A stretch of 37,031 nucleotides of DNA from Chara braunii (taxonomy: Eukaryota; Streptophyta; Charophyceae; Charales; Characeae). A model generated the notes under the pieces. That model made no database searches. It was given only the letters and a program-made list of their open reading frames with translations, and had not been told where the DNA came from. Positions 11,701-21,875 of this stretch are shown here, piece after piece. The stretch spans positions 1,505,538 to 1,542,568 of the forward strand of contig BFEA01000039.1 of NCBI GenBank assembly GCA_003427395.1, in the 5' to 3' direction. How positions within the stretch are numbered: position 1 is the first letter of the stretch; each line of letters starts with the position of its first letter. Both the position numbers and the translations under genes were made by a program.

Positions 11701-12160
11701 GTAGAAGATTCTCGCCTGTTTGTGATGCAACTCCCCGTGGGAGAAAGGGAGCAACGAAATGTCTGCTAGCCACCTCTTTCCATAACGGATCTGCCCGAAC
11801 TTCTGACCAGGCTTGAGTGGTACACGAGTGGAAACTAAAGAACGACGGCCTCTTTACTTTCCAATTGCTGGTAGCAGGTCCAGCATAAGGGGTCCTATTA
11901 GTGCCAAGCATTAAAGGTCTCATATTGGTCCTTTCCCTCTGCAGGCTCCGCAAATATGGTGCGAAAGGTATTTTCAGGCTCGACATCAATAGCTGAGAAA
12001 AATACCGGTGGTTTAAAGGATACGTGTTTTAATGTCGTCGCCTGCCACATGTCCGAGGGCAAAGCCGCATACCACTGCGTTGACGGGCATCGGATATGCT
12101 CCGTCATGCAGGAAAAGGTGTGGGGCGCTCCCCAAGGATCATAGTGACGATTCAAAACTC
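11701..12160. other. moderate-GC segment with an unrecognised short open frame
   Basis: An ATG-initiated frame of 62 codons (11956-12144, plus) follows a splice-acceptor-like CCTCTGCAG at 11936-11944. Its FSGSTSIAEKNTGG and VVACH pieces loosely recall a BED zinc finger of hAT transposases, but the Cys pair is missing. An antisense frame spans 11898-12155. It may be a decayed transposase exon; function unknown. Confidence 0.25.
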
Positions 12161-12404
12161 TGATATGGGTAGGGGATCCAACTACTAACTAGTACAGGAC
12201 AATCCTCACGAAATGTTAGGGTAAAAATTCCAGTCAATAATGATTTTGGTCATAATGGTCATCCTTATTCATTGTTCATGTGAGCATTTTTAAAATCTGT
12301 GTGTTTTCTTTCGCGTTTATGCAATTGGTCATGATCGTTATGCATGGTTATGTTCTTGTTGGTGTGTAAGATTCTCGGTCGGATCGTGATTTGTTTTATG
12401 CCCG

Positions 12405-12595
12405 TTTGTCTATCCTTGATTAGAAGGATAATATTTGCTCTATTTAGTATTAGTCCAAGGTTGTTTATCCTTGACGAGGAGGATTGCATTTGTATGTAGT
12501 ATTATTTTTGGTAAGCTAGCATTTGTTTTACTAAGTGTTTCTTCAGGTTCGTCTAACCTTGATGAGGAGGATAACATTTGCTCTATTTAGTATTA
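12405..12595. repeat. three dispersed imperfect copies of a ~45-bp unit
   Basis: Units at about 12405-12452, 12462-12504 and 12548-12595 share TCCTTGATGAGGAGGATAAC-like and ATTTAGTATTA words. They lie in AT-rich DNA with no gene. Confidence 0.75.
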
Positions 12596-12769
12596 CTTTA
12601 GGTGACCTTAGAATTACCATGATTTAATTATTAAATTTCATATCTGTCAATTTGTTTATTGTTCGACAAATTGGTTCGCCTCTACAAGGTTCGTTCTTTT
12701 CACAATTATTTGTCATTCTACCTCATGAAAATTGGATATGATTTTATAATTGATGCGGTATAGTCTCAA

Positions 12770-12849
12770 CCTGGGTAGCACCCCATAGCGTACGCGTACG
12801 TATTTCGGCGTACACGTACGAACCCAAAATCGTGCGTACGCGTACCTGG

Positions 12850-12889
<40 letters not shown>

Positions 12890-13527
12890 AAAAAACAAGT
12901 ATGTTATGCAGAATAATGATACAAACAACATTTGTCTGGGAGTCGTACCTGAATTCCAGACCAAGCTCGATTTAAAAATAAAAAACCTTAACAAATTAAA
13001 AAAATATTTTTAAATAGTTTTTTAACTATTATAATAACATTACCTTTTTTTTTTTTTTAATTTCTTCCTCGAGTTTGGTTGGGAATTCGGGGATGAATCC
13101 CAGGCAAAAGTTGTTTGTATAATGTTTCTGCGTAATATATATTTGTTATAGAAGTTTGCTTTTATTCTTGTGTTTTTTTCCTAGTTTTTTTTATTTATTT
13201 GAATTTATTTGTTTCTTGTCTTTGATTTTTAACTCGACTTTGGTACATAATTTCGAGATGAGTCTCAGGCAAAAGTTGTTAGAAATATCATTTTGCATAA
13301 CATAGTTTTTTTATAGATTTGTTCGATGAACTTTTTTTTTTTTTTTTTTTTACGTATCATTCTGCAGTACAGTACGGGAGTACGTGTACGCGTACGTGTC
13401 ACGTACAAAAGTACGTATCATTTTGCAGTACAGTACGGGAATACGTGCATGCGCGTACGTGTCGCATACAAGAAAACGTGTATGTGTGTACGCGCCACCC
13501 GCGTACACGTACGCCGTGCTACACAGG
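12770..13527. mobile_element. 758-bp CGTACG-rich inverted-repeat element with 6-bp target duplication
   Basis: TCTCAA at 12764-12769 and 13528-13533 flanks the element. The ends are CCTGGGTAGCAC and the inverse of CCTGTGTAGCAC. Both arms are dense in CGTACG/ACGCGT palindromes next to long A or T runs (12850-12886; 13329-13350). The interior holds the shared core three times: forward at about 12897-12960, reversed at about 13068-13140 and 13228-13312. The element can therefore partly fold back. It is non-coding. The target duplication and matched ends make the boundaries firm; the superfamily is unassigned. Confidence 0.82.
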
Positions 13528-14367
13528 TCTCAACAATTCACCTCAATTTGGAATAATGGTACTTTCTTTGATTCAAAGGAAGAAAAGCAGTACGATATCT
13601 TACTCCCAAGCATCTTTTGTAAGTCATTTAAGGTCCTCATTGATACTGAGATTCATACACAAGGACAAATTTACTCTACAAATGATAAGAATGGTCAACC
13701 ATATATTTGAAATGTTATATATATTTTGCACCATGATCCACTATTTGAAGAAACGAAGTTAGTTGGTTTATAAATTGGCTTACCTGCCCGGCTAATTTAT
13801 TGCATTTATCGTTTATCTTTTTTATTTTTTAACATTGTTGCTACTTCTTACCACCTTTTATGAATTAATTTATATTTATATCCCCCTCTCGTAACTATAT
13901 TTATATTAAACCACCAGTACTTCCTAGAGTCGTGCCCGTTAACGCGCCACGATTTTAGGAAACGTACGGGCTGCTACAGGAGCACCCAAATTCATCCAAC
14001 TAGAAACCTTTCTACTTTATTTTTTTTCACGATCGATAGTCGGGCCAATTATTGATGGTTTAAGCCCAAGCAAACTTGATTTGAATTTTTTTAAGAAGAT
14101 GACTTTGTTCAAACTTTTTGCTATTAACTTTGTTTTTATATTACAATCGTTTGATTTTTCTTTTCCTTTTTTGATAATAGCATACCGCATGAGTGTGGTA
14201 TGAGGCATCATACGTAGTTATAATTCAAATGTCATATTTATTGGCAAATTTTGTAGTGGTTCTTGAAACTCTAAAATCGAGAGATTTTATCGGCGGTTGA
14301 AAACATCTTTCTCACATTCAATCATATTATCTTTCTTTTTAAAAAACATTATGGTGCTCATATATAT

Positions 14368-14487
14368 TAATTATTGTGGTTAAAACGTCATACAATTGAA
14401 AATCATTATTAGAAACTTTATATATAGTGAGATAATTATTGTGGTTAAAACGTCATGCAATTGAAAATCATTATTACAAACTTCATA
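14368..14487. repeat. 65-bp tandem duplication
   Basis: TAATTATTGTGGTTAAAACG begins both 14368 and 14433. The units differ at a few positions. Confidence 0.85.
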
Positions 14488-15105
14488 TGTATCTAGATAA
14501 GTGGTTGATTATTTTGCAAACATCATTCGAGTATTTTGTTTTTTTTATCGTTATAAACAGATTCATATTATTGAGCGGAATACAATGAAACCTCTTTTTA
14601 CTCTAATATTGGTAGTTATGAGTATTTCATTCTTACTAGTGCGTTATTTAAACTTATTTTATAGGTGACAATAAATAATTATTTCGTAGATTTTATATAG
14701 GCTGTTTTTTTGGACGTCCGGACACCCAACCTCTACCCGGGTACACGCCTCCCTTCCCTTTGACAACCAACTCGCAAACAAAGAAATAAACTTGGATTTA
14801 GGATCCTTTAGGAGAGCACAAAAGAAAAAGAAAAAAAAAGGTTTTTTTTGCACGCTCGAGCATCCCGTGCTTCGCGCCTGGGTGCCCAGCCGAGTGTGAA
14901 AATCTTCCCATGATTCTATTAAACACTTGTGTATTATTTCAATTTACAGCTCAGATACTTATATAATATTTATAATGTTTTAAATAACATACGTGTTCAC
15001 GATTTATATGCAAAATTTAATAAGTGTAACTTGTTATATGTATGATTGAACATTATGTTTTTCAACAAGACCAGTAACTGCAAAATTGTTATGATTACTT
15101 AGTAA

Positions 15106-15291
15106 TTTTTACATATTTTGCTATTAACCTTCGCTATTTATTTAAGATGTATAATTGTTACATTCGTCTTTTCAATGATTATGCAAATTGTATTTTTTCA
15201 TTTTTACATATTTTGCTATTGACCTTCGCTATTTATTTAAAATGTATAATTGTTACATTCGTCTTTTCAATGACTATGCAAGTTATATTTC
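15106..15291. repeat. 95-bp tandem duplication
   Basis: Copies 15106-15200 and 15201-15291 share TTTTTACATATTTTGCTATT and the following DNA, with few differences. Confidence 0.9.
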
Positions 15292-16000
15292 TTATGTTGT
15301 CGTATTTCCCTTACCGACATGTATATTGAACTGTTTCCTCCAGCTGGTTGAAAAAAAGTTTTTTCGGTTAGGGTCACATTTCGTGGAGGTCCACCGACCG
15401 GTCACGCAATTTTAAAGTTACAAACTTTAGCAATTTTTTGCATTCTTTAAAAAATAAATAAAAAAATTCGTTAGTTTGGGTCGTGCAGAAAAGGAAAAAA
15501 AAAGTTCGGGCTGTTAAATAATCGTTGCGTCATTTAGACTCATTTTTCTTTTATTTTACTCTGCCACATGTAGGCCAACGAAAAAATACTCTTACCTCTA
15601 ACAATTGTTTTTGTTCATAAAGAGAATCGAAGAATCCGTAAATTTGAGCGTTGATATTTTCAGTAAAAATATTTTTAAAATACAATGAACTGTGAAGTAA
15701 ATTGTTCTATCAATTCGATACATTTTTTTTTCTTTCGCTAAACGGGTTCTTTACATTGTCGTGCCAGTAACCCTCATTAACTTGTGTTATCGGTCCTTTT
15801 GATTTTCCAACTTTAAGAGGGGGGGGGGGGTTCACATCCCTATACTTCCCCCCCCTTTCTATCATCACTAATTATCCTATGTGTTATTTTTTATACATTG
15901 AAAGATTAGATTGCGAAGATAATTGAGATCTCGAACTTCATTTATTCAAGTATAATAATATTTATAACTCTTATATTTGGTTGGGCTAATAGTGCTCGTA

Positions 16001-16175
16001 CCTAAACTACCAATTGGGCCTCCTAGATCACCCTATTTGCCTGGGGGGGGCGATTATGTATAGACGAAAGAAAGTTTCAAAAAAAAAAGAAAAAACAAAA
16101 ATTGATAAAACAATATTATGCAAAAAGAAAATGAACAACTTTTGCCTCAGGATCGCATCGAATTTTTTTACCGAT
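16001..16175. mobile_element. truncated CCTAGGCTACCAG-type element
   Basis: It begins CCTAAACTACCAA followed by TAGATCACCCTATTTGCCTGG, matching the left arm of the copy at 21876. The shared core (ATGAACAACTTTTGCCTCAGG) lies at 16130-16150. The right end is missing. Confidence 0.6.
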
Positions 16176-16269
16176 GTGATGGGGTGTGAACCGACAACCT
16201 GTAGAGTTTTCCATTTGGTGTAGGTGAGTGATAGTTTACTTTGATTTTGGTTAAGGTAGATTATCATTT

Positions 16270-16446
16270 ACAGTGTAATCAGTGATGGGATTCTGCAGAC
16301 TGTTGAGGGTTTAGCCTCCTGATGAGTCGGTGAAACTCCGACGAAACAGTTTGTCACAGTCCCTCGTTTCTTGTCCTCTTCTCTCTCTCTACCTACGGTT
16401 TATCGGGCAGTTCTGTTTGTGACGATATATATATATATATATATAT
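16270..16446 (+). repeat. hammerhead-bearing repeat, copy 1, ending in a TA tract
   Basis: The unit runs from about TGTAATCAG through the ribozyme motif, then a pyrimidine-rich stretch and TTCTGTTTGTGACGA, into (TA)n at 16424-16446. The same 3' part recurs at about 20007-20087 and 21106-21203, each again followed by (TA)n. A decayed relative lies at 5756. It might be a retrozyme, SINE or Penelope-like relic; no LTR pair, primer site or coding region is seen. Confidence 0.7.
16296..16354 (+). ncRNA. type III hammerhead ribozyme motif, core complete
   Basis: All core elements occur in order. Stem III 5' strand is CAGACTGT (16296-16303), followed by the cleavage-site base T16304. Stem I is GAGG/CCTC (16305-16308/16315-16318) with a 6-nt loop. 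CTGATGA is at 16319-16325. Stem II is GTCGG/CCGAC (16326-16330/16338-16342) with a 7-nt loop. GAA is at 16343-16345. The stem III 3' strand from A16346 pairs with the 5' strand for eight pairs, including one G-T. Open ends at stem III make it type III, the form known from plant retrozymes and viroid-like RNAs. The site triplet is GUU rather than the common GUC, still within the NUH rule. Cleavage activity is inferred. Confidence 0.82.
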
Positions 16447-16894
16447 AGGGTTGTCAGGCCGAACGTACGGAAACCACTAAGTTGACCCCCGAACGTTCGG
16501 GCCTTCGAGTCCCCGTACGGGGTTTGGACCCCGCAAAAACTTATTTTGGAACCTAAATATTATTTTTTTTTCTGAAGTTTTTTCTGTGAGTTCTTTGTAA
16601 GGCAAGGTCTCTCCCTCTAAATTTTGAAGCCATTCTGTTCAGCCCAAAAAAATTGAGAAATCGGCAAAGATGGTGGTGTCAAAACGTGCTTGCCAACTCA
16701 CTAATTTGTCTTTTCTCTCTTTTCACTTTTTGTTTTTCCTTCATTTCGAGGCATGAAAAAATTTATTATTTTTTCAAACTTTATTTGTAGATTCTGTATT
16801 ATATACTCTACACATACACAAATTTCATGACATTTGTCACAACCCGAACAAAAATGAAAAATCGCCAAAGATGGCGGTGTCAAAAACGTGCTCG
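16447..16894. mobile_element. left half of a GGGTTGYC-type inverted-repeat element (split copy A)
   Basis: It starts GGGTTGTCAGGCCGAACGTACGG in a TA tract and carries CGAACGTTCG palindromes and the paired AAGATGG(T/C)GGTGTC segments near 16669 and 16869. It stops at ACGTGCTCG (16886-16894), exactly where a complete relative continues with CCCAC. The continuation is found at 19701-19989, so the copy is interrupted by the DNA between. Confidence 0.75.
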
Positions 16895-17169
16895 TCAGTA
16901 GCGCTCTGCTCTCGTGACGCGCGTGCATTAGCGAGTTAGGGTTTCCGAGAAGCGCGGAGTTCACCAGCCATGCCTCGGAGCGCGTAGCACGGGGAAGGTG
17001 GTTCACTCAGCTGTCATTCTTATGGTAGGTTGAGCACGAGGGAAGCGAGCTTGTCCAGGGAGAGGAAAGGAAGAGAGGGTATGGGGTGGGTGGAGATGGG
17101 ATTTTAGAGCTTAGCCTGAACCTACACGAACAAATGGACCACATACGAGCCGAAGAACGCTGTTATAGC

Positions 17170-17505
17170 ATCCTTCCTATGGAATATGCGAAGTTCTTAT
17201 GAGAAAAATCGCTAACGAGGAGCGACTTCAATACGCACAAGGATCTGGGACGGTCGCTTCAGCAGGACACAGCAGAACGTAAATTAGGTCCTGCCCAACA
17301 GATCACAGCAGAACGAAGGTTAGGTTCTGCCCAGCGGGCTGGAAAGACAGTACGAGTTTGGAAGCGACCTTCCTATGGAGTATGCGAAGTTCTTAAGAGA
17401 GAAATTTTTAGCGAGGAGTGGACGGTCGTTTCAGCAGGGCACAGCAGAACGAAGATTTGATCCTGCCCTGTGGGTTGGAAGACAGTACCAGTTTGGAAGT
17501 GAGGT
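17170..17505. repeat. ~200-bp imperfect direct duplication within the poly(A)-ended insertion
   Basis: CCTTCCTATGGAATATGCGA at about 17170 and CCTTCCTATGGAGTATGCGA at 17370 begin two units that share CACAGCAGAACG and TGGAAGACAGTAC-like blocks. The first unit also carries a nested repeat of the CACAGCAGAACG...CTGCCCA block. Confidence 0.85.
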
Positions 17506-18219
17506 GGCGATTGCCACAATCGAAAGGCGAAAAATGGAGAAAGTGCCCTCATTCTTCCCCTGAAAAGACGAGGTCGGCACGACAGAAATTGAACCGTAGG
17601 GCAAAGCCATTTATGGTGGGGATCCTGGGTAGAGGTGTAGAGACTTCCAATGGAAGTGCGGCGCCTCTGCGAGGGAGATGATGAGTTGGGGTAGAAGGAA
17701 AATACGAGTAGACAAATGGGTGTTAACTGCGGGGCAGAAAGACTCTTCTCCATAATATAAGGTACGCAAGCAACTATGGTATTGCTATAGTAGGAGACGG
17801 AGTAGAAACAGGGACCGCGAATGATGTTATTGTTGGAGCTTTGGGTGAAGTTGAAAAGGGCGATTCTTGAAAAGGAAAGGGAACGGAGGGAAGCAGAAGG
17901 GGTGGCAGGGCATCTCGTTCTGGAGATCTTGGCGACAAGGCCTTAATCTCAAGGATCTTGCGGCAGTTCGAGTCCTGGGTCACAGCATGGTATCTCCTGT
18001 TCACTCCACTTTCGTTGTTGCTCAAGCCCCTATTCTCACGTTTGCTGATCTGGCCTTTTATTAAGTGCTTCAACCTTACTAATAGAGTCCGCGCCTTGCC
18101 AGTAGAAAAAGAGGGGGAAGAGATGATCTATACATTTTTTTAGTTGCTCGCTGGTAGGAGATATGAGGTACGAGGTGACGGATAATGCAAGCTTTCCCTG
18201 TTCTCACGTGTGCTGATTT

Positions 18220-18505
18220 GACTCAGTTGGCAACCCCTTCTGCTGATCAAATCTGTTTTTTTTTCTTTTCTTTTCAACCTGTTCCGTGAGCCAGATCTCA
18301 CGGTTTGTGCTTCATCGTATTGTTTGTTGGCAAGCCTTTCTGATGATCAGATCTACCTTTTTGAAGTTTTGTTAACCCGTCCCGTGCTGCCCTACTATTT
18401 GGTTGCCCAGTGAGTGCCTGATCGCACGACTTTTGCTTCATCATATTGTCTGTTGTAAGCCTTTCTGCTGATCACATCTGCTTTTTAACCTGTCCGTTGC
18501 TGCCC
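18220..18505. repeat. three imperfect repeat units, ~110 bp
   Basis: Blocks like GGCAAGCCTTTCTGATGATC and AACCTGTCCCGTGCTGCC recur from about 18230, 18330 and 18450. Lengths vary. Confidence 0.7.
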
Positions 18506-18831
18506 CACTCCGAGGGGGCCCTACATGCGAACTTCAAAGTGATTTTAACGCGTTTTTTGCCAAAGAACCAGCTGCGGACTCCCCATGGAGTTCAACTTGT
18601 GGTGCTAGAACTGCGGATGTGAACTAGAATGGGCCTGTGTGATAGGGCAGTGCCATCATAACGAACGGCCTCAAAACGGCGATGGTGGGGTTTTGAAAAA
18701 GAAAGGTGTTGTAGAAAATGGGGGCCTGGGAAAGTGTGAACAAAAGGTAAGTCAGGTGGAGAACGATCAAAAGGATGAACTTCAAGGAGAACATCATCAT
18801 GAAGGTCAACAAGAGGGTCTTAAGGATTGTA

Positions 18832-18855
18832 ATGATGATGATGATGATGATGATG
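18832..18855. repeat. (ATG)8 microsatellite
   Basis: Eight perfect ATG units. In one frame they give a run of Asp, but that frame lacks an ATG start and has no family resemblance. Confidence 0.9.
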
Positions 18856-19078
18856 GCTATACTAACCATTGGAATCATAAGAGTGGAGATGAAGAAAGGG
18901 AAGATGATAATGCAGGTGTGGGTCGTACAGTTTATTGGAAGAAAAGTGAGGACAGGAGAGCGGATATCAAAGATTCTGGCGACACCAAAGGCAGTGAGCA
19001 GAAGGAGAGCGAAGACAACAGGGTTGAAAATGCTCGAATCTGGCAGGGGAGAAGATGGAATTGGATCATTCCTTGGTG

Positions 19079-19085
<7 letters not shown>

Positions 19086-19152
<67 letters not shown>
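19086..19152. repeat. (GA)n microsatellite
   Basis: About 33 GA units inside the poly(A)-ended insertion. Confidence 0.95.
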
Positions 19153-19157
<5 letters not shown>

Positions 19158-19700
19158 GGTGGAATTGATGGGGGGGGCTCGCCCACCGTGAAGTAGCCAA
19201 GCAAGTAAAATGTCCCCAAGCCTTGTCTTCATGACATTATCCCCCAACACCACGAACAGTAATGAACAAATCTGAACCTCTTGGACAATTGCTGGCCAGA
19301 GAATGGTAGAGAGATACACATTGACTTGTTTAGATGGATACAGTTGGCGCCTTCTAGGTGAAGAGGTCTGTGTAGTCTCTCCTTCCGGTAGGATGGTCCG
19401 ACCTGATAACTGAGTGTTTTAAAGACGACTCTGATGTATTAGGGGACGCTGGACCCGGTTTCCTGCAAGTGCAGCTCCCCACGAATTGATCGGAGCCATC
19501 GAGAAAGTACGATTATTTTTAATGATGAAAAAGGCGCGGTAGGTATTGGTTACTTGCGCCTACTTTAGTCACTTGCTAAGCTAAACCGTTTGATGTTGTC
19601 GGGACAACTCCGGGTTGAATTGTGAGGTCCCCGGCCTCTTCTTGATGTTGGAATACATAATGGAAACGAAATTTTGGAAAAAAAAAAAAAAAAAAAAAAA

Positions 19701-19875
19701 CGTGCTAGCCCACTCAATAATTTCGTTTTCGTTTTATTTTTTTTAATTTTAATTATTATTATTTAATTTTAGTATTTGGTTTTTATTTCGCATTTGGTAA
19801 AGAATTTGTCTGTAACGTTGAGGCAAATGTTGTTCAGTTTATTCTTCTGCAGAACATATATTTTTTCAGATTTTT

Positions 19876-19909
<34 letters not shown>

Positions 19910-19989
19910 TCCGCATTCGGCCGAACGGCGGAACGAGTCAAGAGGGGGTGCCGAACGTTCGGGCGTTCGGCCCGTTCCGAACGCCGACA
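19701..19989. mobile_element. right half of the split GGGTTGYC-type element (copy A)
   Basis: It continues copy A from CGTGCTAGCCCAC through the shared core in reverse orientation (about 19780-19870), a 28-nt T run, and the palindrome-rich arm with CCGAACGTTCGGGCGTTCGG (19949-19968). It ends GCCGACAACCC against a TA tract. Confidence 0.78.
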
Positions 19990-20130
19990 ACCCTATATAT
20001 ATATATAACACTTTGTCATAGCCCCTCGATTGTTGTCCTCTTCTCTCTTTCTGCCAACGGTTTACTGGACAGTTCTGTTTGTGACGATATATATATGTAT
20101 ATTTATATATGTATATATATATATATATAA
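19990..20130 (+). repeat. hammerhead-bearing repeat, copy 2 (5'-truncated) between TA tracts
   Basis: Starting at CACTTTGTCATAGCCCCTCG just after (TA)n, it matches copy 1 downstream of the ribozyme and ends GTTTGTGACGA before another TA-rich tract. The catalytic core is absent. Confidence 0.75.
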
Positions 20131-20789
20131 TTGTTAGCCCGAACGTACGAAGGCCCCTACGCTGGGCCCCGAACGTTCGGGCGTTCGGGTCCCCGTACGG
20201 GGCCCGAACTCGAAGGGGTGGACCCCGCAAAAACATATTTTGGGACCTAAAAATTATTATTTTTTTCTGATTTTGTTTTTGTGAGTTCTCTGTTATTTAA
20301 GCTACCTGTCTCTCAATTTTGAAGTCATTCTGTGGAGCCAAACAATAATGAAAAATCGGCAAAGATGGCGGTGTAAAAACTTGCTTTCCCACTTACTAAT
20401 TTGTTTTTTTTTTCTTTTCACTTTTTGTTTTCCTTTCATTTCGGGGCCTGAGAAAAAATATTATTTTTTCAAACTTTATTTGTAGGTTCTCTATTATATA
20501 AGATACATATGTATAAAATATCATGGCATTTGACAAAGCCAAAAAAAAATGAAAAATCGTCAAAGATGGCGGTGTCAAAAACTTGCTCGCCCACGCAATA
20601 ATTTCATTATCGTTTGATTTTTTCTTATTTTTATTAATATTATTGATTTTTCGTATTTGATTTCTATTTCAAATCTGGTAAGGAATTTGGATGAACTGTT
20701 GAGGCAAATGTTGTTTAGTTTATTCTTCTGCGTAACATATTGTTTTTTTTCAGAATTTTTGAAAACTTTGTTTTTTTTTTTTTTTTTTT
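20131..20789. mobile_element. GGGTTGYC-type element, copy B, cut by the assembly gap
   Basis: The left end TTGTTAGCCCGAACGTACG follows a TA tract. The GAACGTTCGGGCGTTCGGG arm, both AAGATGGCGGTGT segments and the reversed shared core (about 20655-20760) are present. It runs into poly-T and then N's, so its right end is unknown. Confidence 0.78.
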
Positions 20790-21085
20790 NNNNNNNNNNN
20801 NNNNNNNNNNNNNNNNNNNNNNNNNNNNNNNNNNNNNNNNNNNNNNNNNNNNNNNNNNNNNNNNNNNNNNNNNNNNNNNNNNNNNNNNNNNNNNNNNNNN
20901 NNNNNNNNNNNNNNNNNNNNNNNNNNNNNNNNNNNNNNNNNNNNNNNNNNNNNNNNNNNNNNNNNNNNNNNNNNNNNNNNNNNNNNNNNNNNNNNNNNNN
21001 NNNNNNNNNNNNNNNNNNNNNNNNNNNNNNNNNNNNNNNNNNNNNNNNNNNNNNNNNNNNNNNNNNNNNNNNNNNNNNNNNNNNN
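20790..21085. other. assembly gap (296 N)
   Basis: Unknown bases between a poly-T tract and a TA tract. By comparison with copy A, the missing DNA probably includes the right arm of copy B. Confidence 0.99.
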
Positions 21086-21221
21086 TATATATATATATAT
21101 ATATACGGTGAAACTTCGACGAAACAGTTTGTCACAACCCCTCGTTTGTTGTCCGCTTCTCTCTCTCTTCCTACGGTTTACCGGGCAGTTCTATTTATAA
21201 CGATATATATATATATATATT
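21086..21221 (+). repeat. hammerhead-bearing repeat, copy 3 (core truncated)
   Basis: After (TA)n it begins CGGTGAAACTTCGACGAAACAG, which is the end of stem II, GAA and the stem III 3' strand of the ribozyme. CTGATGA and stem I are missing. The rest matches copy 1 and ends in (TA)n at 21204-21221. Confidence 0.78.
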
Positions 21222-21232
21222 TGCTCGTTTGG

Positions 21233-21504
21233 CTAGGCTACCAGAGTGGCCCGGGATCACTTGCCCGATTGGGCCAAAAATATTAAAAAAATAATAATAA
21301 AAAAAATATTGTAAAATCTTAGTTTACATTTTAGATTTGGTACAAAATTTCGATGTGACCCTGGGGCAAAAGTTGTTCAATTTATTTTTCTGCATAACAT
21401 AGTTTTTTTTTTTTTTTTCTGAGTTTTTTTTTTTTTGCTGGGACCTTTTCTAGTCCTTGCATGGGCTGGCCATCCTAGATCCGAGCGGCGCGGATGGTAG
21501 CCTG
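21233..21504. mobile_element. CCTAGGCTACCAG-type element
   Basis: It starts CTAGGCTACCAGAGTGGCCC and ends GGATGGTAGCCTGA. The shared core is in reverse orientation at about 21340-21405, followed by two T runs. No clear target duplication. Confidence 0.75.
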
Positions 21505-21868
21505 ACCGTCCTGGCAAATGGTTTCAGGTCACTATGAACTAGTATATAGATATGTTTAAGGATTTGGTCGAGCAAGTGGTCATAAGCCATGTTGGTAGCC
21601 TACGCTCCTACATTTTTTATTGTCAAAGAGCTGCTTATATTGCGCATATGTTTATTATGTTTTTTATGTGTTGACGTAACTATTGTATATAACGAGTTTC
21701 ACAATTTATTTTTTGTTTTAATTTTTTTTCGTTATAGTAAATTATTATAAAACTATATTATGTATCATATTAAGTCTTAGTGCATCACAGATGATGACCA
21801 TTTGTGCATTGCGTATCTTACATATTATAATAATTATCATAGAAATTAAATATACTTGAAAATCACGT
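21505..21868. other. AT-rich, no gene recognised
   Basis: No open frame or repeat of note. Confidence 0.5.
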
Positions 21869-21875
21869 AAACAGT

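Larger units (their letters stand above)
13534..16000. other. AT-rich, gene-free stretch
   Basis: No coding region was recognised. It contains an imperfect 14-bp inverted repeat at 13921-13934/13948-13961, two tandem duplications (listed separately), and a 12-G run at 15819-15830 facing a 9-C run at 15848-15856, which could pair. A GC-rich segment at 14700-14890 may be another degenerate element, but its ends are not clear. Confidence 0.55.
16895..19700 (+). mobile_element. 2.8-kb poly(A)-ended insertion, probable retroposed RNA copy
   Basis: This DNA separates two halves of one inverted-repeat element. It ends in 23 A's (19678-19700) and is flanked by AAAAACGTGCTCG on the left (16882-16894) and (A)n-CGTGCTAG on the right (19701-19708), as expected for target-primed reverse transcription of a polyadenylated RNA. 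It is clearly less AT-rich than its surroundings. It holds internal duplications, a GAT repeat and a GA repeat, but no recognisable protein. It could be a processed pseudogene, a long non-coding RNA copy, or an unfamiliar non-LTR element. Confidence 0.65.

Noticed and set aside
11956-12144. BED zinc-finger transposase exon
   Set aside because: Only FSGS and one Cys-His pair fit; the first Cys pair is missing, so it is left as an unrecognised frame.
16155-16240. Second tRNA-like B box on the minus strand (GGTTCACACCCC)
   Set aside because: Only a loose T-arm match; no anticodon or acceptor stem could be built.
17000-18180. Organelle-derived insert
   Set aside because: The composition is suggestive, but no organelle gene was recognised and the A tail favours an RNA copy.
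18639-19196. 185-codon plus-strand frame, rich in Asp, Glu and Arg
   Set aside because: It lacks an ATG start, and its Asp run and Arg-Glu run are translations of GAT and GA microsatellites. No domain is recognisable.
18624-19319. 231-codon minus-strand frame with Ser-Leu repeats
   Set aside because: This is the antisense reading of the same GA and GAT tracts.
20575-21286. Long open frames across the N gap
   Set aside because: They exist only because unknown bases contain no stops.
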